From Desulfofundulus luciae (GTDB lineage Bacteria; Bacillota; Desulfotomaculia; Desulfotomaculales; Desulfovirgulaceae): DNA of 64,000 nucleotides. Under the pieces are notes generated by a model. The model was not told where the DNA came from and ran no database searches. It saw only the letters and a program-made list of their open reading frames with translations. Below are positions 44,554 through 52,498 of the stretch, piece by piece. The position numbers and the translations under genes are program-made. The stretch is taken from NCBI RefSeq assembly GCF_030813795.1, contig NZ_JAUSUX010000008.1:55654-119653 (forward strand). The letters run 5' to 3'. Positions within the stretch are counted from its first letter, which is position 1. Every line of letters starts with the position of its first letter.

Positions 44554-44592
44554 CCAGGACGATTGTGGAACGAAAGCAAGTCCTAATTTTTC

Positions 44593-44621
44593 TTGACGGG
44601 TTACCGGGGCTGAGATATAAT
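44593..44621 (+). promoter_or_regulatory. Sigma-A promoter of sigH
   Basis: TTGACG (44593-44598), 17 bp, TATAAT (44616-44621); a 170-nt leader follows before the GTG start, and no second gene is seen in it. Confidence 0.85.
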
Positions 44622-44798
44622 TAGTTAGACAAAATTAAAGAAAGAGGTACGGGGAGAATGCCTTGATCCGTTCAAAGAGAAGAGAGTCGGGATCTATGTT
44701 GGCCCGGGCTTCTGATTGACGGCGGAAAGGCTTTTCTTTTTCTTTTGTGTTGAGCGTTTTGAGCGGGAAAGCCGGACACACAAAGCGGGGGGGATATT

Positions 44799-45443
44799 GT
44801 GAGTCTGAGCGTCCAGAGGGAATGTGCGAGCTGTTATCACATGATGGAGGATGAGGAAGTGGTGGAATACGCCCGCGAAGGTGATGACGCGGCCCTGGAG
44901 TACCTTATTAACAAGTACAAGAACTTTGTGCGGGCCAAGGCACGTTCCTACTTCCTCATCGGGGCTGATCGGGAGGATATCATTCAGGAAGGAATGATTG
45001 GCCTTTATAAGGCCATCCGTGATTTCCGGTTGGACAAGCTTTCATCTTTCCGGGCCTTTGCAGAACTTTGTATTACCAGGCAGATCATTACAGCCATCAA
45101 GACGGCCACCCGGCAAAAACACATCCCGTTGAACTCTTATGTTTCCTTGAATAAGCCCATTTACGACGAAGATTCGGACCGCACCCTTCTGGATGTCATC
45201 TCCGGTACCAGGATTGCCGACCCGGAGGAGTTGATTATCAGCCGGGAGGAATTTTATGATATTGAAGAAAAAATGGGCGAGATCCTGAGCTCCCTGGAAT
45301 GGAAAGTGCTGATGTCCTACCTGGAGGGTAAGTCCTACCAGGAAATTGCTGAGGACTTGAAGCGCCACGTCAAATCCATTGACAACGCTTTACAGCGAGT
45401 CAAGCGCAAGCTGGAAAGGTACCTGGAAAAGCGAAACAACTAA
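44799..45443 (+). CDS. sigH: RNA polymerase sigma-H factor
   Basis: A 214-residue sigma-70-family factor for the transition to stationary phase and sporulation. Region 2 (EYLINKYKNFVRAKARSYFL, REDIIQEGMIGLYKAIRDF) and region 4 (LEWKVLMSYLEGKSYQEIAE, VKSIDNALQRVKRKLERYL) are clear. GTG 44799 follows AGCGGGGGGGA. Gene order yacP-sigH is standard in Firmicutes and marks a sporulating lineage. Confidence 0.95.
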   Translation: MSLSVQRECASCYHMMEDEEVVEYAREGDDAALEYLINKYKNFVRAKARSYFLIGADREDIIQEGMIGLYKAIRDFRLDKLSSFRAFAELCITRQIITAIKTATRQKHIPLNSYVSLNKPIYDEDSDRTLLDVISGTRIADPEELIISREEFYDIEEKMGEILSSLEWKVLMSYLEGKSYQEIAEDLKRHVKSIDNALQRVKRKLERYLEKRNN

Positions 45444-45452
45444 TTAGCCAGG

Positions 45453-45490
45453 AAGGGTTACTTTAGAAGGTAGCCCTTTTCATTTTTATA
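45453..45490 (+). terminator. Terminator of sigH
   Basis: AAGGGTTAC (45453-45461) pairs with GTAGCCCTT (45470-45478), then TTCATTTTTAT. Confidence 0.85.
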
Positions 45491-45563
45491 TTTGACCTCG
45501 AAGGGCAAATTCCTGCTTTCGGGTCGAATTTTCGAGCATTTTTCGGTGAGGAGCTGTGTCCAA

Positions 45564-45902
45564 ATGCTTGAAGACGTTCAAACCACCCTGCAGGATTTAA
45601 AAAATATGGTGGCCGCCTTTGTGGAGGAGAGGGACTGGGCGCAGTTTCATACGCCCAAGAATCTGGCCATGTCTGTGGCCATTGAGGCCGCCGAACTAAT
45701 GGAGCTTTTCCAGTGGTCCGACGGGCGGGAGCTGGAACCCGGGCTTTTAGAGCGGGTGGAGGAAGAACTGGCCGATGTATTGATTTACTGTCTGGCCATG
45801 GCCAACACCGCAGGCATTGACCTGGCCCGGGTGGTAAAGCAAAAAATGGCGGCCAATGCCAGGAAATATCCTGCAGATCTCTACCGGGGCAGGTACCGGT
45901 AG
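45564..45902 (+). CDS. MazG-like nucleotide pyrophosphohydrolase
   Basis: A 112-residue four-helix protein. The metal-binding EExxE-type pattern is IEAAELMELFQWSDGRE followed by VEEELADVLIYCLAMANTAG, as in dCTP pyrophosphatase (RS21-C6-like) members. ATG 45564 has GGTGAGGAG about 10 bases upstream. It would hydrolyse non-canonical or excess NTPs; the substrate is unknown. Stand-alone between sigH and the NuoE-like gene. Confidence 0.85.
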   Translation: MLEDVQTTLQDLKNMVAAFVEERDWAQFHTPKNLAMSVAIEAAELMELFQWSDGRELEPGLLERVEEELADVLIYCLAMANTAGIDLARVVKQKMAANARKYPADLYRGRYR

Positions 45903-46056
45903 TTTTTTGGCTAATTAAAGTAAGTGCAGAATAATTTCTTAAAATAATTTTAAGACTGTTGACCATTAACATGTTTAGCGTTATGATTATGGAGAGGTTT
46001 TCAGAATAACCGGGTAATTGAGCGGTTTTTCAATAAGTCAGTCGGGAGAGATGTCC

Positions 46057-46587
46057 ATGCATTTAACGGAAGAAGAAAAAAAGGTTGCCTTAGAACAAAC
46101 CGGGAACATCCTGGAGAGTTATTCTCGTGAGCGGGGTAACCTGATTCCTATTTTACAGCAGGTACAGGAAAAGCTGGGTTATGTGCCCCTGGTGGCCATG
46201 GAAGAAGTGGCGCGGCACCTGGGTATGCCCCCCGTGGATGTTTACAGCGTGGCCACCTTTTACAACCAGTTTCGTCTCATTCCCCCGGGGAAACACCAGA
46301 TCAAAGTATGCATGGGCACGGCCTGCCACATGAAGGGGGGCAATATCATCCTGGACTGCTGGAAGAGGCGGCTGAGCATTGACGTTAACCAGGTTACGCC
46401 GGACCGGGAATTCAGCCTGGAAAGGGTGGCCTGCGTGGGATGCTGCACCATGGCACCGGTAACGGTGATCGATGAAGAGGTGCACGGCAGGGTAACCCCT
46501 ACCCGGGTGGACGGATTGCTCTTTTCCTTTGGCGTAAAAATCCCAAAAGGCCAGCAGAAAGAAGGGGAAGCAATTGGGCGGGAGTAG
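46057..46587 (+). CDS. NuoE-like [2Fe-2S] subunit of a diaphorase complex
   Basis: A 176-residue protein with an N-terminal helical part (IPILQQVQEKLGYVPLVAME ... VYSVATFYNQFRL) and a thioredoxin-like [2Fe-2S] domain with ligands in CMGTACHMKGG and VACVGCCTMAP. ATG 46057 is assumed (ATG 46051 also possible) behind CGGGAGAG. It is 4 bp from the NuoF-like gene. Such subunits occur in complex I and in electron-bifurcating hydrogenases and NAD-dependent formate dehydrogenases. Confidence 0.9.
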   Translation: MHLTEEEKKVALEQTGNILESYSRERGNLIPILQQVQEKLGYVPLVAMEEVARHLGMPPVDVYSVATFYNQFRLIPPGKHQIKVCMGTACHMKGGNIILDCWKRRLSIDVNQVTPDREFSLERVACVGCCTMAPVTVIDEEVHGRVTPTRVDGLLFSFGVKIPKGQQKEGEAIGRE

Positions 46588-46591
46588 CATA

Positions 46592-48490
46592 GTGACAGAA
46601 ATTTTTGAAAAATTGCAGCAAAAGTCCAGGGCTGTCTGGCAGAGCCTGCGGGACCGGCCCCTGATTCTGGTGGGCACGGCCACCTGCGGCCGCGCAGCCG
46701 GAGCCCTGGAGATTTTAAAGGTAATTAAAGAAGAGCTTGTAAAACACGGTATTGACGCCCAGGTCCTGGAAGTGGGCTGCATGGGCCATTGCTATGCGGA
46801 ACCCCTGGTTACCGTTTACAAGCCCGGTTTTCCACCCATCAGCTACGGCTACGTTACCGCGGGCATTGCCGGGCGGCTGGTGGAGGATTTTCTGGCCGGT
46901 GACGATCCCTGCCTGGAATTTGCCCTGGCCGCGCTGGAGGCCAACGATATGGTTCCGGCCCTCACCGACTTTCCCCGGGGAATGATTGAAAGGCCCATTA
47001 TTCTGGACAAATGTGGTCTAATTGACCCTGAGCAAATTGAGCACTACATCGCCCTGGGCGGGTATGCCGCCCTGGCCACAGCCCTGGCCCGGGAACCGGG
47101 TTGGGTGGTTGAAGAAATAAAGGCTTCCGGCCTGCGGGGGCGGGGTGGGGCCGGTTTTCCCACCGGGCGCAAGTGGGAAACCTGCCGTTTGGCGCCGGGG
47201 GAAGAGAAGTATGTCATTTGCAACGCCGATGAAGGGGACCCGGGGGCCTTTATGGACCGGGCCATCCTGGAGTCAAACCCCCACGAGGTGCTGGAGGGGC
47301 TGGCCATTGCCGCCTACACGGTGGGAGCCCGCCGGGGCTATTTCTATATCCGCGCCGAGTATCCCCTGGCCGTGGAAAGGGTGAAAAAGGCCATCGAACA
47401 GGCACGTCGGGCCGGCCTTTTGGGGACCAATATCCTGGGCAGCGGTTTTAGCTTTGACGTGGATGTTTTTCAGGGTTCGGGGGCCTTTGTCTGCGGCGAG
47501 GAAACGGCCCTGATCGCCTCCATGGAAGGGGAGCCGGGCCTGCCCCGCCACCGGCCGCCATTTCCCGCCACTGCCGGGTTGCGGGGCAGGCCCACGGTGA
47601 TTAACAACGTAAAGACCCTGGCTTACGTGCCCCATATCATTGAGCGGGGTGCCCAATGGTTCAGGGAGACCGGTACTGCCGGCAGCCCTGGTACAGCCGT
47701 CTTTGCCCTGGCCGGGAAAGTGATCAATACCGGCCTGGCCGAGGTGCCCATGGGCACCACCCTAAGACAACTGGTTTATGACGTGGGCAGCGGTATTCCC
47801 AAAGGTAAGTCCTTTAAGGCCGTGCAGATTGGTGGTCCGTCGGGGGGGTGCCTGCCTGAAGCAGCCCTGGATATGCCCATAGATTTCGACTCTTTAAGCC
47901 AGGCCGGGGCCATGATGGGTTCCGGCGGAATGGTCATCCTGGATGAGGACGACTGCATGGTGGAAATAGCCCGCTTTTTCCTGGATTTCACCCAGAAGGA
48001 ATCCTGCGGCAAGTGCACCATGTGCCGCCTGGGAACCAGACAGATGCTGGACATCCTGGAGGCAATTACAAAGGGACAGGGCAGGCCCGGGGATATAGAG
48101 CTTCTTTTGGAACTGGCTGAAGACGTGAAGTCCGGCTCGCTGTGCGGGCTGGGCAAGACGGCGCCCAATCCCGTTTTAAGCACCATCCGCTATTTCCGGG
48201 ACGAATACGAGGCCCACATCAAGGAACGCCGCTGCCCGGCGCTGATGTGCCGGGAGTTGATTGCCTATTACATCCTGCCGGAAAAATGCGAGCGCTCCTG
48301 TGATGCCTGCGTGGGCAGTTGCCCGGTGGAGGCCATTTACCCCAACGAGGACCGCATTAAAGTTATTGATCAGCAGAAATGTGTTAAGTGCGCAAGCTGC
48401 CTGGAAGCATGCCCGCCCCAGTATAAAGCGGTCATCAAGCTCTCGCCGCCGGAGCTGGTGGCCGAAAGGGGTGCTACCAACAGAGGATGA
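46592..48490 (+). CDS. NuoF-like NADH-binding flavoprotein with fused ferredoxin domains
   Basis: A 632-residue subunit. Order: thioredoxin-like [2Fe-2S] domain (about 1-110), FMN/NADH-binding core with GLRGRGGAGFPTGRKWE and CNADEGDPGAFMDR, the SLBB domain, a [4Fe-4S] site (ESCGKCTMCRLGTRQM), and a C-terminal two-cluster ferredoxin (CDACVGSCPVEAIYP, CVKCASCLEACPP). This extended form is typical of HydB/NfnB-like subunits of bifurcating complexes. GTG 46592 with GGGAG upstream is preferred over TTG 46574. Confidence 0.92.
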   Translation: MTEIFEKLQQKSRAVWQSLRDRPLILVGTATCGRAAGALEILKVIKEELVKHGIDAQVLEVGCMGHCYAEPLVTVYKPGFPPISYGYVTAGIAGRLVEDFLAGDDPCLEFALAALEANDMVPALTDFPRGMIERPIILDKCGLIDPEQIEHYIALGGYAALATALAREPGWVVEEIKASGLRGRGGAGFPTGRKWETCRLAPGEEKYVICNADEGDPGAFMDRAILESNPHEVLEGLAIAAYTVGARRGYFYIRAEYPLAVERVKKAIEQARRAGLLGTNILGSGFSFDVDVFQGSGAFVCGEETALIASMEGEPGLPRHRPPFPATAGLRGRPTVINNVKTLAYVPHIIERGAQWFRETGTAGSPGTAVFALAGKVINTGLAEVPMGTTLRQLVYDVGSGIPKGKSFKAVQIGGPSGGCLPEAALDMPIDFDSLSQAGAMMGSGGMVILDEDDCMVEIARFFLDFTQKESCGKCTMCRLGTRQMLDILEAITKGQGRPGDIELLLELAEDVKSGSLCGLGKTAPNPVLSTIRYFRDEYEAHIKERRCPALMCRELIAYYILPEKCERSCDACVGSCPVEAIYPNEDRIKVIDQQKCVKCASCLEACPPQYKAVIKLSPPELVAERGATNRG

Positions 48491-48501
48491 AAATGGCCGC
48501 C

Positions 48502-48535
48502 GTTTTGCACTGAGCGAGCGACATTGAGCCGAGCC
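48502..48535. repeat. Fragment related to the 30.2-kb palindromic element
   Basis: GCGAGCGACATTGAGCCGAGC (48514-48534) matches 30249-30268 with one extra base, and GTTTTG precedes both. It lies in the 106-bp gap between the NuoF-like and NuoG-like genes. Confidence 0.5.
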
Positions 48536-48596
48536 CCGCATCCAACCAGGTTCACTGACCACATGATCCTGTAAAAATATAGCCGGAGGATTCAAC

Positions 48597-49238
48597 ATGA
48601 AAACAGTCACCTTAACCATAGATGGCCGGGCCGTGCAGGCGCGGGAAGGGGAAAAGCTGCTCCGGGTGGCCCTAGAAAACGGCATCTACATTCCCAACCT
48701 CTGCGCCATTCCCGGAGTAAAACACCCGGCTGCCGCCTGCCGGTTGTGTTTTGTGGAGATCGAGGGCTACCCGCGTCCGGTGACCGCCTGCACCGAGCCC
48801 GTGGTGGAAGGCATGGTGGTGTCCACCCGCAGCCCGCGGGTCGACCGGCTGGTGAGTACGGCCTTTGAGCTCCTTTTGTCCAATCACCGCCTGGACTGCG
48901 CCACCTGTCCCCGCAACCGCTCCTGCGAATTACAAAGGATTGCCCGGGAACGCCGCTTCCCCCTGCGGGTGAAACGGCTGAGAAAGCTGGAACGGAACTT
49001 GCCGTTGGACGACTCCAGCCCGGTATTGCGCTACGACCCCAACAGATGTGTCCTCTGCGGGCGGTGTGTGTGGGTCTGCCGGGAAAAAGGTACCGGAGTG
49101 CTGGGTTTTGCCGGAAGGGGATTCGAGCGCAAAGTAACCACCTTTGGGGATGTTCCCCTTGGCCAGTCGGGCTGTAACGGTTGCGGCGAATGTACCAGAG
49201 TCTGTCCCGTGGGTGCCTTGACGGGGAAAGAGGTCTGA
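48597..49238 (+). CDS. NuoG-N-like iron-sulfur protein (no catalytic domain)
   Basis: A 213-residue electron-transfer subunit: N-terminal [2Fe-2S] ferredoxin (PNLCAIPG ... AACRLCFVEI ... TACTEP), the His-Cys [4Fe-4S] region (LSNHRLDCATCPRNRSCELQ) and two [4Fe-4S] motifs (CVLCGRCVWVCRE, CNGCGECTRVCPVGAL). The C-terminal hydrogenase or formate dehydrogenase domain that usually follows is absent, and none is encoded next door. ATG 48597 has GGAGGA upstream. It completes a NuoE-F-G module whose redox partner must be encoded elsewhere. Confidence 0.9.
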   Translation: MKTVTLTIDGRAVQAREGEKLLRVALENGIYIPNLCAIPGVKHPAAACRLCFVEIEGYPRPVTACTEPVVEGMVVSTRSPRVDRLVSTAFELLLSNHRLDCATCPRNRSCELQRIARERRFPLRVKRLRKLERNLPLDDSSPVLRYDPNRCVLCGRCVWVCREKGTGVLGFAGRGFERKVTTFGDVPLGQSGCNGCGECTRVCPVGALTGKEV

Positions 49239-49366
49239 TCTTCCCAATTTGAGATCAATACCGGAAGTACCGAATTTAGCTGTAATGCTGCCAAAGTTTA
49301 CCCCATCGTCGCAGAATGAGATAAACTCACGTTTCGCTTTGAGATGGATGCTGAAAAAATACTGCC

Positions 49367-49400
49367 GCAGGAAGTACTTTCTTCCTGCTTTATTTTTTCT
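49367..49400 (+). terminator. Terminator of the diaphorase operon
   Basis: GCAGGAAG (49367-49374) pairs with CTTCCTGC (49381-49388), then TTTATTTTTT. Confidence 0.85.
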
Positions 49401-49462
49401 GCTGCCTGGACGGCTCAAGGCCCTGCCGCTTATTCCCCCAACCGCCAGCAATTACAAAGAGT

Positions 49463-49479
49463 CTGGCACAACTCTTGCG
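49463..49479 (+). promoter_or_regulatory. Sigma-54 (-24/-12) promoter of the kor operon
   Basis: CTGGCACAACTCTTGCG: GG at 49465-49466 and GC at 49477-49478 with exactly 10 bp between. A TATAAT lies two bases after it but has no -35 at proper distance. The start site would be near 49490, about 30 bp before the ferredoxin gene. Confidence 0.75.
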
Positions 49480-49522
49480 TGTATAATCAAGTAAAGGCTC
49501 CAAACCGCGCGAGGTGATGGCA

Positions 49523-49744
49523 ATGGCTAAAGTTCTAGCCGCTCCACAAGCTGTGAACATAGAGGTGCGCCAGAGTTGGTGCAAGGGCTGCGGGATTTGC
49601 GTGGCCCTGTGCCCCAAAGGAGTGCTGGTCCTGGATGATTCCGGCAAGGTCGCGGTGGCCAATCCCGGCCAGTGCATCGGCTGCGGACGGTGTGAAATCC
49701 ACTGCCCGGACTTTGCCATTGGCATAGAGGTGAAGGAACAATGA
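49523..49744 (+). CDS. korD: Ferredoxin-like delta subunit of 2-oxoacid:ferredoxin oxidoreductase
   Basis: A 73-residue two-[4Fe-4S] protein: CKGCGICVALCPKG and CIGCGRCEIHCPD. GCGAGGTGAT precedes; starts at ATG 49517 or 49523 are possible. It overlaps the alpha subunit gene by 4 bp, so it belongs to the Kor complex as electron outlet. Confidence 0.92.
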   Translation: MAKVLAAPQAVNIEVRQSWCKGCGICVALCPKGVLVLDDSGKVAVANPGQCIGCGRCEIHCPDFAIGIEVKEQ

Positions 49745-50901
49745 GCGATGTGGTGGAAATGGCCCGTCTGATGCAGGGCAACGAGGCTGTGGTGGAAGGG
49801 GCTCTGGCAGCCGGCGTGCGTTTTTTTGCTGGCTACCCCATCACCCCCTCCACGGAGATTGCCGAGCTGATGGCCGAGCGCCTGCCCGGGTTAGGCGGTA
49901 AGTTCATCCAAATGGAAGATGAGATCGCCAGTATGGCCGCGGTAATCGGTGCTTCCCTGGCTGGGGTGAAGGCCCTTACGGCCACCAGCGGCCCGGGCTT
50001 TTCCCTGAAACAGGAAAACATCGGCTATGCTGCTATGGCTGAAATTCCCTGCGTGATTGTCAATGTGCAGCGCTGGGGTCCCAGTACGGGCATTCCCACC
50101 GCTCCCTCCCAGGGGGATGTGATGCAGGCCAGGTGGGGAACCCACGGCGATCACCCGGTTATCGTCCTCTGTCCTGCCTCGGTGCGGGAGGCGTACATGC
50201 TGGCCATCCGGGCGGTGAATTTATCGGAAAAGTACCGGGTGCCGGTGATCCTGCTCATGGACGAAGTGATCGGTCACATGCGGGAACGGGTGGTGCTGCC
50301 TCGGGCCGGGGAAGTGGAGATAATTGAGCGTAAAAAGCCGGCTGGGGAGCCAAAAGATTATTACCCCTACCGTCCCGATGAAGACGGCGTGCCGCCCATG
50401 GCCAACTTCGGAGACGGTTACCGTTACCACGTGACCGGCCTGGTGCACGATGAGCAGGGCAACCCCACCACCGACCCTCGGGTTGCTGAAAGCTTAATTC
50501 TGAGGCTGCACCGGAAAATTTACGATCATCTGGATGATGTGGTTACCGTAGAGGGTTATCAGCTGGAGGATGCGGAAGTAGTTGTGGTCGCCTATGGTGC
50601 GGTGGCCAGATCGGCTAAACGGGCGGTCAAAGACGCCCGGGCGGCGGGGATCAAGGCGGGGCTGTTCCGGCCGGTAACCATCTGGCCCTTCCCGGAAAAA
50701 GAGGTGGCGGAACTGGCCGTCCGGGTGCGGCACATCATCGTGGCCGAAATGAACCTGGGCCAGCTCAAGGGAGAAGTGGAACGGGCGGTGCAGGGCCGGG
50801 TGAGGGTGACGGGGGTTAACCGGCTGAACGGGGAACTGATCACCTTTGACGAAATCCTGTCCGCCGTCAAGGAGGTGACATCAGATGCTCAGTCAGGTTG
50901 A
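49741..50901 (+). CDS. korA: 2-oxoacid:ferredoxin oxidoreductase alpha subunit (KorA)
   Basis: A 386-residue subunit with the pyrimidine-binding and transketolase-like domains. GYPITPSTEIAELMAER, ATSGPGFSLKQENIGYAAMA and VNVQRWGPSTGIPT are the KorA hallmarks. With beta and gamma it oxidises a 2-oxoacid plus CoA to acyl-CoA, CO2 and reduced ferredoxin. The D-A-B-C order and KorA-type sequence favour 2-oxoglutarate, while branched-chain oxoacids cannot be excluded. Confidence 0.92.
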   Translation: MSDVVEMARLMQGNEAVVEGALAAGVRFFAGYPITPSTEIAELMAERLPGLGGKFIQMEDEIASMAAVIGASLAGVKALTATSGPGFSLKQENIGYAAMAEIPCVIVNVQRWGPSTGIPTAPSQGDVMQARWGTHGDHPVIVLCPASVREAYMLAIRAVNLSEKYRVPVILLMDEVIGHMRERVVLPRAGEVEIIERKKPAGEPKDYYPYRPDEDGVPPMANFGDGYRYHVTGLVHDEQGNPTTDPRVAESLILRLHRKIYDHLDDVVTVEGYQLEDAEVVVVAYGAVARSAKRAVKDARAAGIKAGLFRPVTIWPFPEKEVAELAVRVRHIIVAEMNLGQLKGEVERAVQGRVRVTGVNRLNGELITFDEILSAVKEVTSDAQSG

Positions 50902-51706
50902 ATCCCACCTGCGGTCTGACCGGTTTCCCCATATCTGGTGTCCCGGTTGCGGCAACGGCATAGTTTTAGCGGCGCTGGTCAGGGCCATTGAGGAACTGGG
51001 CTTAAACCCGGACAAAACTGTGGTGGTCTCCGGCATCGGCTGTTCCTCCCGGGCGGCGGGTTACCTCGATTTCAACACCCTGCATACCACCCACGGTCGT
51101 GCGCTGGCCTTTGCCACCGGGATCAAACTGGCCAGGCCTGAACTGGATGTCTTCGTCCTGATGGGAGACGGCGACGCCACGGCCATCGGCGGCAATCACT
51201 TTATACACGCGGCCAGGCGCAATATAGACCTCACGGCCATCATTTTCAACAACAGCATCTATGGTATGACCGGGGGGCAATATTCGCCCCTTACTCCTCC
51301 CGGCAAAAGGGCAACTACCGCCCCCTACGGGAATATAGAGCGGAACTTTGATATTGCCGAACTGGCTAAAGGTGCCGGCGCCACCTATGTAGCCCGGACC
51401 ACCACCTATCATGCCACCATGCTGGAAAAACTGATTGTGGCCGGAGCCAGAAACAAGGGCTTCAGTGTCATTGAGGCCATTACCGCCTGCCCGGTGGGGT
51501 ACGGGCGGCGCAACAAAATGGGCAACGGGCTGCAAATGCTTCTCTGGCAGAAGGAACACGCGGTAACGGTGAAACAGGCGGAAAAAATGAACCCGGAGGA
51601 GCTTCAGGATAAAATAATCATTGGTGAGTTGTACAGGGGGGAAGCCCCCGAATACACCGCCATGTACGAAGAAATTATTGCCAGGGTAAAGAGCAAAAAC
51701 CAGTGA
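50885..51706 (+). CDS. korB: 2-oxoacid:ferredoxin oxidoreductase beta subunit (KorB)
   Basis: A 273-residue TPP-binding subunit. Cluster-binding WCPGCGNG (PHIWCPGCGNGIVLAAL), the TPP motif GDGDATAIGGNHFIHAARRN, and MTGGQYSPLTPPGKRATTAP are present. It overlaps the alpha gene by 17 bp and the next frame by 4 bp. Confidence 0.93.
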   Translation: MLSQVESHLRSDRFPHIWCPGCGNGIVLAALVRAIEELGLNPDKTVVVSGIGCSSRAAGYLDFNTLHTTHGRALAFATGIKLARPELDVFVLMGDGDATAIGGNHFIHAARRNIDLTAIIFNNSIYGMTGGQYSPLTPPGKRATTAPYGNIERNFDIAELAKGAGATYVARTTTYHATMLEKLIVAGARNKGFSVIEAITACPVGYGRRNKMGNGLQMLLWQKEHAVTVKQAEKMNPEELQDKIIIGELYRGEAPEYTAMYEEIIARVKSKNQ

Positions 51707-51726
51707 GAGCAAAGGAGATGAGTAAA

Positions 51727-52284
51727 ATGTCCAGAACGATAGAATTCAGGTTGAGCGGTTCGGGTGGCCAGGGCCTGATTCTGGCGGGGGTGATTTTGGC
51801 CGATGCGGCCATCCGGGACGGCAAAAACGCCGTACAGGCCCAGTCCTACGGCCCGGAAGCCCGGGGTGGCGCCAGCAAGGCGGAAGTGATTATCAGTGAC
51901 GGTGAAATTGATTACCCCAAGGTGGTCTTGCCCGATGTAGTCCTGGCCATGAGCCAGGATGCGGCCGATAAATATGCCGGGAAAGTCAAAAAGGGCGGCC
52001 TGCTGATTGTGGACAGCACATACGTGAAAAATGTGCCGCCCACTCCCGCCCGGGTGTACAGCTTCCCCATCAGCCGCCTGGCCCGGGAAAGGACCGGCAA
52101 GGAACTGGTGGCCAACATGGTGGCCCTGGGCGTCCTGGTGGGCCTCACCGGCGCCGTTTCCCGCCGGGCGCTGCAGCAGGCGCTGCTTTTCCGCATCCCC
52201 AAAGGTACCGAAACCTTGAACATGCAGGCCCTGGAAGCGGGGTTTGAAATGGCGAAGGCCTCTTCGGTAAAGGTTCCGGCTTAA
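51727..52284 (+). CDS. korC: 2-oxoacid:ferredoxin oxidoreductase gamma subunit (KorC)
   Basis: A 185-residue subunit with LSGSGGQGLILAGVILADAA at the N-terminus and QSYGPEARGGASKAEVIIS, the CoA-side gamma fold. ATG 51727 has AAAGGAG about nine bases upstream; in-frame GTG 51703 and ATG 51718 are less likely. Last gene of the operon. Confidence 0.92.
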   Translation: MSRTIEFRLSGSGGQGLILAGVILADAAIRDGKNAVQAQSYGPEARGGASKAEVIISDGEIDYPKVVLPDVVLAMSQDAADKYAGKVKKGGLLIVDSTYVKNVPPTPARVYSFPISRLARERTGKELVANMVALGVLVGLTGAVSRRALQQALLFRIPKGTETLNMQALEAGFEMAKASSVKVPA

Positions 52285-52343
52285 AAAGAAGGGTTGTTCC
52301 AGACGGGGAACACATTACCAGAAAATTATTTGGCTGCCAGAAA

Positions 52344-52447
52344 CTGCGGGAGGGAAAACACTCCCGGTGCAGAAGAAATAAATAGGGCTGTAATTGATAC
52401 TGTCGCCAGTCCGGGGAAGATTTCCTTCCGGCTGCTTTTGCGACAGT
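52344..52447 (+). promoter_or_regulatory. Structured leader or terminator region between korC and the MFS gene
   Basis: Two stems: CTGCGGGAG/CTCCCGGTGCAG (52344-52372) and a long one opened by ACTGTCGC/GCGACAGT (52399-52406 and 52440-52447), with CAG-CCGG-GGAA/TTCC-CCGG-CTG inside. TTTCTT follows. It may end the kor operon or be a cis-regulatory RNA for the transporter; no known riboswitch core is complete. Confidence 0.45.
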
Positions 52448-52498
52448 TTCTTAATTACGGGCTGAATTGGACCACGGGGGCCATCGGGGGGAAAAAGA

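Noticed and set aside
52340..52430. A possible cobalamin riboswitch (GGGAAAACACTCCCGGTGCAG ... GCCAGTCCGG)
   Set aside because: Single strings resemble parts of the B12 box, but the order, spacing and the remaining conserved core are missing.
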